From JANMMJ01 sp964543235 (GTDB lineage: Bacteria > Pseudomonadota > Alphaproteobacteria > Rhizobiales > Aestuariivirgaceae), in the NCBI GenBank assembly GCA_964543235.1, contig CAZIXE010000001.1:62001-126000 (forward strand): DNA of 64,000 nucleotides. The letters run 5' to 3'. The notes under the pieces are model-generated. The model searched no databases and was not told the origin of the DNA. It worked only from the letters and a program-made list of their open reading frames with translations. A program made the translations under genes and the position numbers. Positions 33,758-42,472 of this stretch are shown one piece after another. The stretch's first letter is position 1; the number at the start of each line of letters is the position of its first letter.

Positions 33758-35128
33758 GTGAACGCATTTTCCGAACTGAATCTGTCCACACCTCTTCTCA
33801 AGGCACTGGCCGCCGAAGGCTATGAACGGCCGACCCCGATCCAGGCCAGGGCCATACCTGAGCTCGTCAGGGGCCGTGATCTGCTGGGCATCGCCCAGAC
33901 CGGCACCGGCAAGACCGCCGCCTTTGCCCTGCCCATCCTCGACCGCCTCGCGGCCCGCAACGAACCGCCGGCCCGCCACAGCTGCCGCGCCCTGATCCTG
34001 ACGCCGACCCGCGAGCTTGCCGCCCAGATCGGCGACAGCTTCAAGACCTACGGCCGCAACCTGAAGGTTTCCCGCGCCGTGGTCTTCGGTGGTGTCTCGA
34101 TCGGCAGGCAGATCGACATTCTGCGTGGCGGCGTGGACATTCTCGTCGCCACCCCCGGCCGGCTCGTTGACCTGATCGAGCGCCGCGCCGTAACCCTGGC
34201 CAAAGTCGAGATTCTCGTCCTCGATGAGGTCGACCAGATGCTCGATCTCGGTTTCATCCATGCCATCCGCAAGATCACCGGCCTGTTGCCGAAGCAGCGC
34301 CAGAACCTGTTCTTCTCGGCCACCATGCCGAAGGAGATTGCCGGCCTTGCCGATGCCCTCCTGACCAATCCCGCGCGGGTCGAGGTCGCCCCCGTTGCGA
34401 CCACGGCCGAGCGCGTGCGCCAGAGCGTCATCCATGTCGACCAGTCGCGCAAGCCGCAGCTGCTCGCCGCCCTGCTCGGCGACGTCAGCATGACACGCAC
34501 CCTGGTCTTCACCCGCACCAAGCACGGTGCCGACCGCGTGGTGAAGGGTCTCAATGCGGCCGGCATTACTGCCGCGGCGATCCATGGCAACAAGAGCCAG
34601 GGCCAGCGCGAGCGCGCCCTGGCCGGCTTCAAGGCCGGCAAGGTCCTCGTGCTGGTCGCCACCGACATCGCTGCCCGCGGCATCGATATCGACAGTGTCA
34701 GCCATGTGGTGAATTACGATCTTCCGCATGTGCCCGAGAGCTATGTCCACCGCATCGGCCGCACCGCCAGGGCCGGTGCCGAGGGCATCGCCATCGCCTT
34801 CTGCTCGGCCGACGAGCGCCCGCTGCTCCGCGACATCGAGAGGACCATCCGCCAGCAGGTGCCGGTCATTGTGCATCCGCTGGGCCTGAGCCATGTCCCG
34901 CCGGCCCCGGCGCCGGGCCAGCGCCCGCCGCAGCAGAAGCCGCGCCACGCGCAGCAGCAGCCGAAAAAGTCTGGTGCACCGCAGCGCGGCGAAAAACGCC
35001 ACGCTGATGCCCGCCCCGCCAACGGCAATGCGCCATTGAAGCGGGGTGACGGCAAGCCGTCCTGGATGAAGCGGCTGGGCAACAACGGCAACAAGGGCAG
35101 TCGCGCCGCCGTCCGCTTCGGCGTGTAG
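33758..35128 (+). CDS. rhlE: DEAD-box ATP-dependent RNA helicase, RhlE type
   Basis: The 456-residue protein has FSELNLSTPLLKAL (Q-motif lead), RPTPIQAR, motif I AQTGTGKT, Ia PTRELAAQ, III SATMP, IV FTRTKHGADRV, V VATDIAARGIDID and VI HRIGRTARAG. Motif II reads D156-E157-V158-D159, so the box is DEVD instead of DEAD. It ends in a basic, proline and glutamine-rich tail of about 75 residues that can bind RNA non-specifically. RhlE helicases remodel ribosomal and other RNAs, especially in the cold. The GTG at 33758 gives the family start (VNAFSELNL); an ATG frame reaching 33608 adds unrelated sequence. Confidence 0.9.
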   Translation: MNAFSELNLSTPLLKALAAEGYERPTPIQARAIPELVRGRDLLGIAQTGTGKTAAFALPILDRLAARNEPPARHSCRALILTPTRELAAQIGDSFKTYGRNLKVSRAVVFGGVSIGRQIDILRGGVDILVATPGRLVDLIERRAVTLAKVEILVLDEVDQMLDLGFIHAIRKITGLLPKQRQNLFFSATMPKEIAGLADALLTNPARVEVAPVATTAERVRQSVIHVDQSRKPQLLAALLGDVSMTRTLVFTRTKHGADRVVKGLNAAGITAAAIHGNKSQGQRERALAGFKAGKVLVLVATDIAARGIDIDSVSHVVNYDLPHVPESYVHRIGRTARAGAEGIAIAFCSADERPLLRDIERTIRQQVPVIVHPLGLSHVPPAPAPGQRPPQQKPRHAQQQPKKSGAPQRGEKRHADARPANGNAPLKRGDGKPSWMKRLGNNGNKGSRAAVRFGV

Positions 35129-35196
35129 CCTGCGCGCCCGCCCTTGCCAAGCCCGCCGCGCTGAGGGATGAATCCCCGATCTGAAGGAGGCGGGCA

Positions 35197-35502
35197 ATGG
35201 CGCGCCGGTGGCTGCTGCTGTCGAACTACAACGCGCTCATGGTGTTCATCGCCATGGGCGTCTTTGCCGGACTGTTCACCTGGAACTCGTTCAATCTCGT
35301 TCATCTCGCCATGGAGAACATCCGCTACATCGGCGAGTTTGGCCGCCTCGCCATCGTCGAGGGCGGGCTGCGGCAGCTCCTGGAGATCGTCGCTTACGGC
35401 TATGTCTCCCTCGCCTTCTATGTCGGCTTCAAGGCCTGCGAGGTCGAACTGGTGCACCGCTGGCGGAACTGGCAGGCCCCCTCGCCGGCCACCCCGCCGT
35501 AA
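35197..35502 (+). CDS. Small predicted membrane protein
   Basis: The 101-residue protein has two hydrophobic segments, about residues 11-30 (YNALMVFIAMGVFAGLFTW) and 62-80 (EIVAYGYVSLAFYVGF), with Arg/Trp-rich ends (MARRWLLL; HRWRNWQ). A strong Shine-Dalgarno (GAAGGAGG) lies 8 bp before the ATG, which argues it is real. No family recognised. It follows rhlE by 68 bp and may be cotranscribed. Confidence 0.65.
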   Translation: MARRWLLLSNYNALMVFIAMGVFAGLFTWNSFNLVHLAMENIRYIGEFGRLAIVEGGLRQLLEIVAYGYVSLAFYVGFKACEVELVHRWRNWQAPSPATPP

Positions 35503-35681
35503 GGGGTCCTGGAGGCCGCCGCCGGATCACCCAGAATAGGACCAAAGGCACATTGATAGGCTTTTAATAGCCCTCCGGAGGCCGTACAGGGCCCTCGCCA
35601 GGGGGTGCCGCTAGGGGGGATGCCGCCAGTACTAAATTCCTGTCAGCGAACGCCGCAGGTGCCTTGGATTGGATTTCTACC

Positions 35682-35711
35682 TTTACACTAAATAAATGCC
35701 AAAGATACAAT
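35682..35711 (+). promoter_or_regulatory. Strong sigma-70-type promoter upstream of the 63-aa gene
   Basis: TTTACA at 35682-35687 (five of six to TTGACA), an 18-bp spacer and TACAAT at 35706-35711 (five of six to TATAAT). Transcription would start near 35718, giving a leader of about 134 nt to the ATG at 35852. It lies in a 349-base gap after the membrane-protein gene. The first part of the gap (35503-35640) is GC-rich with short palindromes such as CCTCCGGAGG and otherwise shows nothing. Confidence 0.5.
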
Positions 35712-35770
35712 CGGAAATAGTCGTCTGCTCACCCGCAGCGCCGCGCTCACCATCACCAATCATAATCCAT

Positions 35771-35788
35771 CTGTGATGGAAATCACAG
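35771..35788. promoter_or_regulatory. CRP/FNR-family operator-like palindrome
   Basis: CTGTGA, six bases (TGGAAA), TCACAG: an 18-bp palindrome with the TGTGA-N6-TCACA arms of the CRP consensus. If activator class II, the start site would be near 35821 and the -10 would be TAACCT at 35809-35814. Alternatively it lies 50-70 bases downstream of the promoter at 35682-35711 and would repress it. Confidence 0.5.
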
Positions 35789-35851
35789 CTTGCGCACACC
35801 TGGCAGCCTAACCTTGCTCCCACGATCAACGATCGCCAACGGGAGCCAGCC

Positions 35852-36043
35852 ATGTCCTACACCACCCGCCACACCGCCACCCGGGATCCGGGCCTCATCG
35901 TCATCCTGCCAGGCTTCGCGTCGCGTCTCAGGGAATGGCTCGCCGAAGCGCATGATGAGGGATCGGCGGCTGATCACGGCGGAATGCCCGGCACCGGCGG
36001 CAGCTCATCCTTTTCCTTCGGCCGCATCGCCGACGCCTTCTGA
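35852..36043 (+). CDS. Small hypothetical protein (63 aa)
   Basis: The 63-residue product starts MSYTTRHTATRDPG, has a short amphipathic/hydrophobic part (LIVILPGFASRLREWL) and a glycine-serine-rich end GGSSSFSFGRIADAF. A GGGAG ribosome site is suitably placed before the ATG. No family is recognised; the middle resembles the short helix of DUF1127-type proteins only vaguely. The upstream promoter and the CRP-like palindrome support expression. It is convergent with the atp operon. Confidence 0.5.
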   Translation: MSYTTRHTATRDPGLIVILPGFASRLREWLAEAHDEGSAADHGGMPGTGGSSSFSFGRIADAF

Positions 36044-36084
36044 CCGGACCGCGCCTCCCGTGAGCGGCCCGCGGCAGGGATGCG

Positions 36085-36489
36085 TTACAACGCCCCCTGC
36101 AGCGCCTTCAGATGTTCGAGGTTCTCGGTGGCCCGCCGCCGTGACTCGTCGTCCTTGGCATCCGCCACGTCTTCCTCCGCGTTCCTGACCTGCTGCGCCA
36201 GCATGGCCGCGTCGAGATCGGCAAGCGGAATGGCCGTTTCGGCGAGCACCGTGAGGCCGCCGGGATTGACCTCGGCAAAGCCGCCGCGCACGAAGATGCG
36301 CTCCAGCGTGCCGGAGCCGCGATCGATCGCCACCACCCCGGGCTTCAGCGTCGACAGCACCGGCGCATGGCCGGGATAGATGCCCATCTCGCCTTCCGTG
36401 CCCGGAATGGTAACCGAGGCCACGTCGCCGGAATAGAGCAGCCGCGCCGGGCTGACCAGTTCGAAATGCAGGCCGGCCATCTCGCTCAC
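36085..36489 (-). CDS. atpC: ATP synthase F1 epsilon subunit
   Basis: The 134-residue epsilon subunit has the beta-sandwich start FELVSPARLLYSGDVASVTIPG, GEMGIYPGHAPVLSTLKPGVV and a C-terminal two-helix arm (DLDAAMLAQQVRNAEEDVADAK). It forms part of the rotor stalk and in bacteria modulates ATPase activity. It is the last gene of the atpHAGDC operon and overlaps atpD by 4 bp. Confidence 0.95.
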   Translation of the reverse strand: MSEMAGLHFELVSPARLLYSGDVASVTIPGTEGEMGIYPGHAPVLSTLKPGVVAIDRGSGTLERIFVRGGFAEVNPGGLTVLAETAIPLADLDAAMLAQQVRNAEEDVADAKDDESRRRATENLEHLKALQGAL

Positions 36490-37994
36490 GCTGCTTCTGC
36501 GGCGAGGCGCTGCGCCTTGGCCACCGCTTCTTCGATGGTGCCGACCATGTAGAAGGCAGGTTCCGGCAGATGGTCATAGTCGCCGTTGCACAGGCCCTTG
36601 AAGCCCTTGATCGTGTCCTCGAGCTTGACCTGCACGCCGGCCGAACCGGTGAACACGGCCGCCACGTCGAAGGGCTGCGACAGGAAGCGCTCGATCTTGC
36701 GGGCCCGCGCCACCGCCAGCTTGTCCTCTTCCGACAATTCGTCCATGCCCAGAATGGCGATGATGTCCTGCAGCGCCTTGTAGCGTTGCAGGATCTGCTG
36801 CACCTGGCGGGCCACCTGATAATGCTCTTCGCCGATGATGCGGGGATCGAGCATGCGCGAGGTCGAGTCGAGCGGGTCGACTGCCGGATAGATGCCCTTC
36901 TCGGCAATGGCGCGCGACAGCACCGTCGTCGCATCGAGATGGGCGAAGGAGGTGGCCGGCGCCGGATCGGTCAGGTCGTCGGCCGGCACATAGATCGCCT
37001 GCACCGAAGTGATCGAGCCCTTGGTCGTTGTGGTGATGCGTTCCTGCAGCGCCCCCATGTCGGTGGCCAGCGTCGGCTGATAGCCGACGGCGGAAGGAAT
37101 GCGGCCCAGCAGCGCCGACACTTCCGAGCCGGCCTGCGTGAAGCGGAAGATATTGTCGACGAAGAACAGCACGTCCTGGCCCTGGTCGCGGAAATACTCC
37201 GCAACTGTGAGACCCGTCAGCCCGACGCGGGCGCGCGCGCCCGGCGGCTCGTTCATCTGGCCATAGACCAGCGCACACTTGGAACCGGCGACCGAGCCCT
37301 TCCTCGGATCCTTGTTGACGCCCGATTCGATCATCTCGTGATAGAGGTCGTTGCCCTCGCGGGTGCGCTCGCCGACGCCCGCGAACACCGAATAGCCGCC
37401 ATGCGTCTTGGCGATGTTGTTGATGAGCTCCATGATGAGCACGGTCTTGCCCACGCCGGCGCCGCCGAACAGGCCGATCTTGCCGCCCTTGGCATAGGGT
37501 GCCAGCAGGTCGACGACCTTGATGCCGGTGACCAGGATCTGCGCTTCCGTCGACTGTTCGACGAATTCCGGGGCCGGCTGGTGAATGGCCCGCATCGCCT
37601 TGGCCTTGACGGGTCCCGCCTCGTCGACCGGCTGGCCGATGACGTTGATGATCCGCCCCAGCGTTTCATCGCCCACCGGCACGGCGATTGCCTGGCCGGT
37701 ATCGACCACTTCCTGGCCGCGCACCAGGCCTTCCGTCGAGTCCATGGCCACCGTCCTGACCGTGTTCTCGCCGAGATGCTGGGCGACTTCGAGCACCAGC
37801 CGGTTGCCCTGATTGGTGGTTTCGAGCGCGTTCAGGATCTCCGGCAGCTCGCCATCGAACTGCACGTCGACGACGGCACCCATCACCTGCCGGACTCTCC
37901 CGACCGTCTTGGCCGAAGCAGTGGACTTCTTTGCCGGCGCGGGGGCTGCCGCTGCAGCCGGAGCAGCCTTGGCCGGTGTCGCTTTCTTTGCCAT
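36486..37994 (-). CDS. atpD: ATP synthase F1 beta subunit
   Basis: The 502-residue catalytic beta subunit has P-loop GGAGVGKTVL, the catalytic GERTREGNDL segment, ALVYGQMNEPPGARAR and DPAPATSFAHLDATTVLSR. It carries an N-terminal extension of about 30 residues, rich in Ala, Lys and Pro, before the usual beta-barrel start (VGRVRQVMGAVVDVQF); such extensions are seen in some Alphaproteobacteria. It forms the catalytic sites with AtpA. Confidence 0.97.
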   Translation of the reverse strand: MAKKATPAKAAPAAAAAPAPAKKSTASAKTVGRVRQVMGAVVDVQFDGELPEILNALETTNQGNRLVLEVAQHLGENTVRTVAMDSTEGLVRGQEVVDTGQAIAVPVGDETLGRIINVIGQPVDEAGPVKAKAMRAIHQPAPEFVEQSTEAQILVTGIKVVDLLAPYAKGGKIGLFGGAGVGKTVLIMELINNIAKTHGGYSVFAGVGERTREGNDLYHEMIESGVNKDPRKGSVAGSKCALVYGQMNEPPGARARVGLTGLTVAEYFRDQGQDVLFFVDNIFRFTQAGSEVSALLGRIPSAVGYQPTLATDMGALQERITTTTKGSITSVQAIYVPADDLTDPAPATSFAHLDATTVLSRAIAEKGIYPAVDPLDSTSRMLDPRIIGEEHYQVARQVQQILQRYKALQDIIAILGMDELSEEDKLAVARARKIERFLSQPFDVAAVFTGSAGVQVKLEDTIKGFKGLCNGDYDHLPEPAFYMVGTIEEAVAKAQRLAAEAA

Positions 37995-38028
37995 GTAATC
38001 GTTCCCTTTCGGCGTATGTATTCGATTG

Positions 38029-38256
38029 TCAGTGAAGTTCTACGAGGTCGAGGCGCCGCTCGATCCTTGCGATTCGTTCATCCATCCGGTCAAGCCTGAG
38101 GCTCTGTGAAGCCAAGAGGCTCGACATCTGGCCCATCGTGACCTCGATACCGGTCACGCGGCTTTTCAGGTCCTGAACGTCAAGTTCCATCCGCTCGACG
38201 GACGAGCGAACACGCTTGAGCAGCTCGAGAACTACATTTTCCGTATCTTCGGCCAT
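38029..38256 (-). CDS. Small coiled-coil protein inside the atp operon
   Basis: The 75-residue protein is almost wholly charged helix with heptads: VLELLKRVRSSVERMEL, then DVQDLKSRVTGIEVTMGQM, LRLDRMDERIARIERRLDL. It has no signal or membrane segment. It sits between atpG and atpD in the same direction (32 bp from atpG's stop side, 34 bp from atpD's start) and so is probably cotranscribed. The pattern MAEDTENxVLELL...LERIERRL is common in alphaproteobacterial genomes as an unnamed protein. Function unknown; a role with the ATP synthase is only suggested by position. Confidence 0.75.
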   Translation of the reverse strand: MAEDTENVVLELLKRVRSSVERMELDVQDLKSRVTGIEVTMGQMSSLLASQSLRLDRMDERIARIERRLDLVELH

Positions 38257-38288
38257 AGATCTATAATCGCACCCGCTCGTCCTGTGGT

Positions 38289-39167
38289 CTAGAGCGCCTC
38301 GGCGCCGGAGATGATTTCGATGAGTTCCTTGGTGATCTGCGCCTGGCGCTGCCGGTTGTATTTGATCGACAGCTTGTTGATCATTTCGCCGGCGTTGCGC
38401 GTGGCGTTGTCCATGGCACTCATGCGCGCCCCCTGTTCGGAAGCCGCGTTTTCAAGCAGCGCCCGGAACACCTGCACCGCGATGTTGCGCGGCAGGAGTT
38501 CGGCCAGGATTTCGGCTTCGTCAGGCTCGGCTTCGTAGATGGCGCCGGCCAGATCCGGCACCTTGCCGCCTTCGACGCTCGCCGGAACGAGGCGGAGCGC
38601 TGTCGGCTTCTGCTGGATCACCGACTTGAACTCGGCAAAGAACAGGGTGCAGACGTCGAACTGTCCTTCATCGAACAGCTTGAGAATGCGCTGCGCCACT
38701 GCACTGGCGTGATGGAAGCCGATGTTGCGCTCGCCGCGGAAGTCGATGGCATCGACGATATACTTGCCATAGAGACGCTTCAGCGCGTCGTTGCCCTTCT
38801 TGCCGACGGTGAGAATCTTGACCGTCTTGCCCTGGGCGATCAGCCGGTCGGCATGTTCGCGCGCCAGCTTGGCGATCGACGAATTGAAGCCGCCGCACAG
38901 CCCGCGCTCGGCGGTGGCAACCACCAGCAGATGCGTCTGGTCCTGGCCGGTGCCGGCGAGCAGCCGGGGCGCCCCCTCGCGGCCTTCCATGGCGCTGGCG
39001 AGATTGGCGAGGACCGAGGCCATCCGCTCCGAATAGGGCCTGGCAGCCACGGCCGCTTCCTGCGCCCGGCGCAGCTTGGCGGCCGCCACCATCTGCATGG
39101 CCTTGGTGATCTTGCGGGTCGCTTTGACCGAGGCGATACGGTTTCGTAAATCCTTGAGACTTGGCAT
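38289..39167 (-). CDS. atpG: ATP synthase F1 gamma subunit
   Basis: The 292-residue gamma subunit has the N-terminal coiled-coil helix MPSLKDLRNRIASVKATRKI and KAMQMVAAAKLRRAQ, the ERGLCGGFNSSIAK segment and the C-terminal helix with MSAMDNATRNAGEMI and YNRQRQAQITKELIEI. It is the rotating shaft in F1. It lies 9 bp downstream of atpA. Confidence 0.97.
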   Translation of the reverse strand: MPSLKDLRNRIASVKATRKITKAMQMVAAAKLRRAQEAAVAARPYSERMASVLANLASAMEGREGAPRLLAGTGQDQTHLLVVATAERGLCGGFNSSIAKLAREHADRLIAQGKTVKILTVGKKGNDALKRLYGKYIVDAIDFRGERNIGFHHASAVAQRILKLFDEGQFDVCTLFFAEFKSVIQQKPTALRLVPASVEGGKVPDLAGAIYEAEPDEAEILAELLPRNIAVQVFRALLENAASEQGARMSAMDNATRNAGEMINKLSIKYNRQRQAQITKELIEIISGAEAL

Positions 39168-39176
39168 CGGCGGCTC

Positions 39177-40705
<1,529 letters not shown>

Positions 40706-40706
<1 letters not shown>

Positions 40707-41269
40707 CAGGCGGTTCCCTTCATGGCAATCTTGAGATTCTGCAGTTTGGTCTTGAGCGAGTTGTCCATCATCCGCGAGCCGACCTTGACGATCAGGCCGC
40801 CGAGAATCGATGGATCGACGCGGGTTGAAAGCTGCACGTCGCGGCCGATCGAGGCCCTCAGCGTGTCTTTGAGTTCGGCGATGTGTCTGGCCGACAGTTC
40901 GTCGGCGGATGTCACTTCGGCCGGCACTTCGCCCCTGGCCTCGGCGAGCAGCGCGCCATAGGCCCGGATCATGTCGGCGATATAGAAGAGACGGCGGTTC
41001 CTGGTGACAAGCTTGATGAAATTGAGGGCCAGCCCGTCGATCCCGGCCTTCTCGCAGATGGCTTCGAGGGCGGCAATCTGGTCATCGGCGGCAAACACCG
41101 GCGAGCGCACTAGCCGGACCAGGTCCTCGGATGCATCGAGCAGCGCCTGGAAGCTGGTGAGATCGGCGCCGACCTTGTCGGTGGCATTCGCCTCGGCGGC
41201 GAGTTCGAACAGCGCGCTGGCATAGCGGCCGGCGACACCGGAAACGGATTGATCTGCTGCTGTCACCAT
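40706..41269 (-). CDS. atpH: ATP synthase F1 delta subunit
   Basis: The 187-residue delta subunit (OSCP) has GVAGRYASALFELA at the start and the C-terminal DPSILGGLIVKVGSRMMDNSLKTKL. It anchors F1 to the peripheral stalk. ATG 41269 was chosen because the family begins shortly before GRYA; a frame to 41341 adds an unrelated 24-residue leader. First gene of the operon; the Fo genes (atpB, atpE, atpF) are elsewhere, as usual in Alphaproteobacteria. No confident promoter was seen in the 190 bp upstream. Confidence 0.95.
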
Positions 41270-41459
41270 CGCCCTTTTCAACAGTCGTTGGCCCAGCGTG
41301 CTATGGAGCAAGCTAAGCGTTCGAATTTTCAGGAAAATCACGGGCCGAAACCCGCGTGCGGCTATGACCCCTGCCTCAACCGCAGTGGTCGCGTATCACA
41401 GAGTGACAGGACTCGCAACGCCGATCGGGCGGCGGATTGCCGCAATTTACGGAATCCGT

Positions 41460-41612
41460 CTAGCGGCGGATGGATTCGCGCGCCAGGCGCCGCAGATCGC
41501 AGCGGTGGAGGCCCAATTCGGCCAGCTCGTCATCGCTGTAGTGCCGCAGTTCGTTCAGCGTCTGGCGGTAGCGCCGCCAGTCGCCGATACGGTTTCTGAT
41601 GTGTGTGAACAT
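41460..41612 (-). CDS. DUF1127 protein (50 aa), first copy by coordinate
   Basis: The 50-residue product reads MFTHIRNRIGDWRRYRQTLN followed by ELRHYSDDELAELGLHRCDL and an Arg-rich end. This is a textbook DUF1127 protein: W-R-R-Y-x-x-x-x-x-x-L, S-D-x-E-L-x-x-L-G. Such mini-proteins in Alphaproteobacteria bind RNA (some work with the CcaF1/YjiS-like group in RNA turnover) and are stress induced. It starts 11 bp after the stop of the next copy, suggesting one transcript. Confidence 0.85.
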   Translation of the reverse strand: MFTHIRNRIGDWRRYRQTLNELRHYSDDELAELGLHRCDLRRLARESIRR

Positions 41613-41623
41613 GTGCGGCGGCT

Positions 41624-41785
41624 TCAGCTCTGCGCCGGCTTGAGCGCCTTGACCCGGGCAATGTGCCCCAGCTGATAGCGGCGGATGCCGGCATCGAGCA
41701 GATCCTGCTCGCTCAGTTCCTCCAGCTGGCGCCTGACAGCGCGATAGTGCCGGAGCTTGCGATAACGCTCGAAATTGAAATGCAT
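41624..41785 (-). CDS. DUF1127-like protein (53 aa), second copy
   Basis: The 53-residue protein starts MHFNFERYRKLRHYRAVRRQ and has LEELSEQDLLDAGIRRYQLG, a variant of the DUF1127 pattern with D-A-G-I in place of D-L-G-L. A perfect AAGGAG ribosome site lies 7 bp before ATG 41785, which decides this start over an upstream one at 41806. It is upstream of the 50-aa copy in the same direction. Confidence 0.8.
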   Translation of the reverse strand: MHFNFERYRKLRHYRAVRRQLEELSEQDLLDAGIRRYQLGHIARVKALKPAQS

Positions 41786-41991
41786 GGTGGGAACTCCTTC
41801 TGACAAGTCTCGGAACCTCCCGGGAAAATCACGTCACGTCTTCTTGTTGCTATGCAGCATGTGATGCCTGTCCAATGCGTCTACAATGTGACAAGTCGTT
41901 CGCGCTTTCCACATCAAAATCTCTTGATTTCAATGAATTGGCGCAAATTCAGGCACCGGTGGACCTTTCCCGGACATCTAATGTGCATCGC

Positions 41992-42028
41992 AAAAAGGGA
42001 AGGGCCCGGCGTCAGTGACGGCGGGCCC
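41992..42028 (-). terminator. Rho-independent terminator after the third DUF1127 gene
   Basis: On the minus strand a 13-bp stem with one mismatch (GGGCCCGCCGTCA and TGACGCCGGGCCC around one or two loop bases, 42028-42002) is followed by TTCCCTTTTT. It ends the transcript of the gene at 42056-42196 and separates it from the other two DUF1127 genes. Confidence 0.75.
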
Positions 42029-42055
42029 CCCGATCTCCTATGACTGATTCGTCGA

Positions 42056-42196
42056 TCAGTTCTTCACGGCCTCGCGGGCAACCCGCGGAATATCGGCGCG
42101 GGTCAGGCCCAGATCGGCGAGTTCGCGATTGGACAGGTGGTTGAGTTCCGCGACAGTGCGGTTGTAGCGCTGCCAGCGGCGGACAAATTCAAACAT
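42056..42196 (-). CDS. DUF1127 protein (46 aa), third copy
   Basis: The 46-residue protein starts MFEFVRRWQRYNRTVAEL and has NHLSNRELADLGLTRADIPR, a canonical DUF1127 sequence ending RVAREAVKN. Start 42196 follows GAGGA at a normal distance; a longer frame to 42313 adds an implausible cysteine-rich leader. It has its own terminator and so is probably a separate transcription unit from the other two copies. Confidence 0.88.
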   Translation of the reverse strand: MFEFVRRWQRYNRTVAELNHLSNRELADLGLTRADIPRVAREAVKN

Positions 42197-42426
42197 GGTT
42201 GTATCCTCTTCGTTTGTCGGTTGCTGACTTTTTTTGGCATCCGAAATATATGCGCCGCAGCATGATTTTGCATTGCAATATACGCATGGCAGCAATACCC
42301 TGCTTTTTAACACAGTCGTAACAATTACTTATCGGAATGTTGTTGACGTGGCTGAGGGCTTGGGGCGTGCGCCAGGCCCGGCCCTTCGCACTTGCAGCAT
42401 CAGGATTCGGTCCACGGTAACGGCCA

Positions 42427-42456
42427 GGGCCGCACGCCGATCGTGGTGTGCGGCCC
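42427..42456 (-). terminator. Stem-loop downstream of the epimerase-like gene (possible terminator)
   Basis: GGGCCGCAC pairs with GTGCGGCCC over a 12-base loop, 17 bases past the stop of the epimerase-like gene. There is no T tract after it, so factor-independent termination is doubtful; it may protect the mRNA end. Confidence 0.4.
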
Positions 42457-42472
42457 CGGCCCGCGGCAGCGG

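Noticed and set aside
36570..38099. Antisense frame over atpD
   Set aside because: Complement of a strongly conserved gene; no recognisable product.
41886..41945. ATCAA/TTGAT repeat near the DUF1127 genes as an FNR box
   Set aside because: The arms are in the reverse order (ATCAA first) with a six-base spacer, unlike the FNR site TTGAT-N4-ATCAA.
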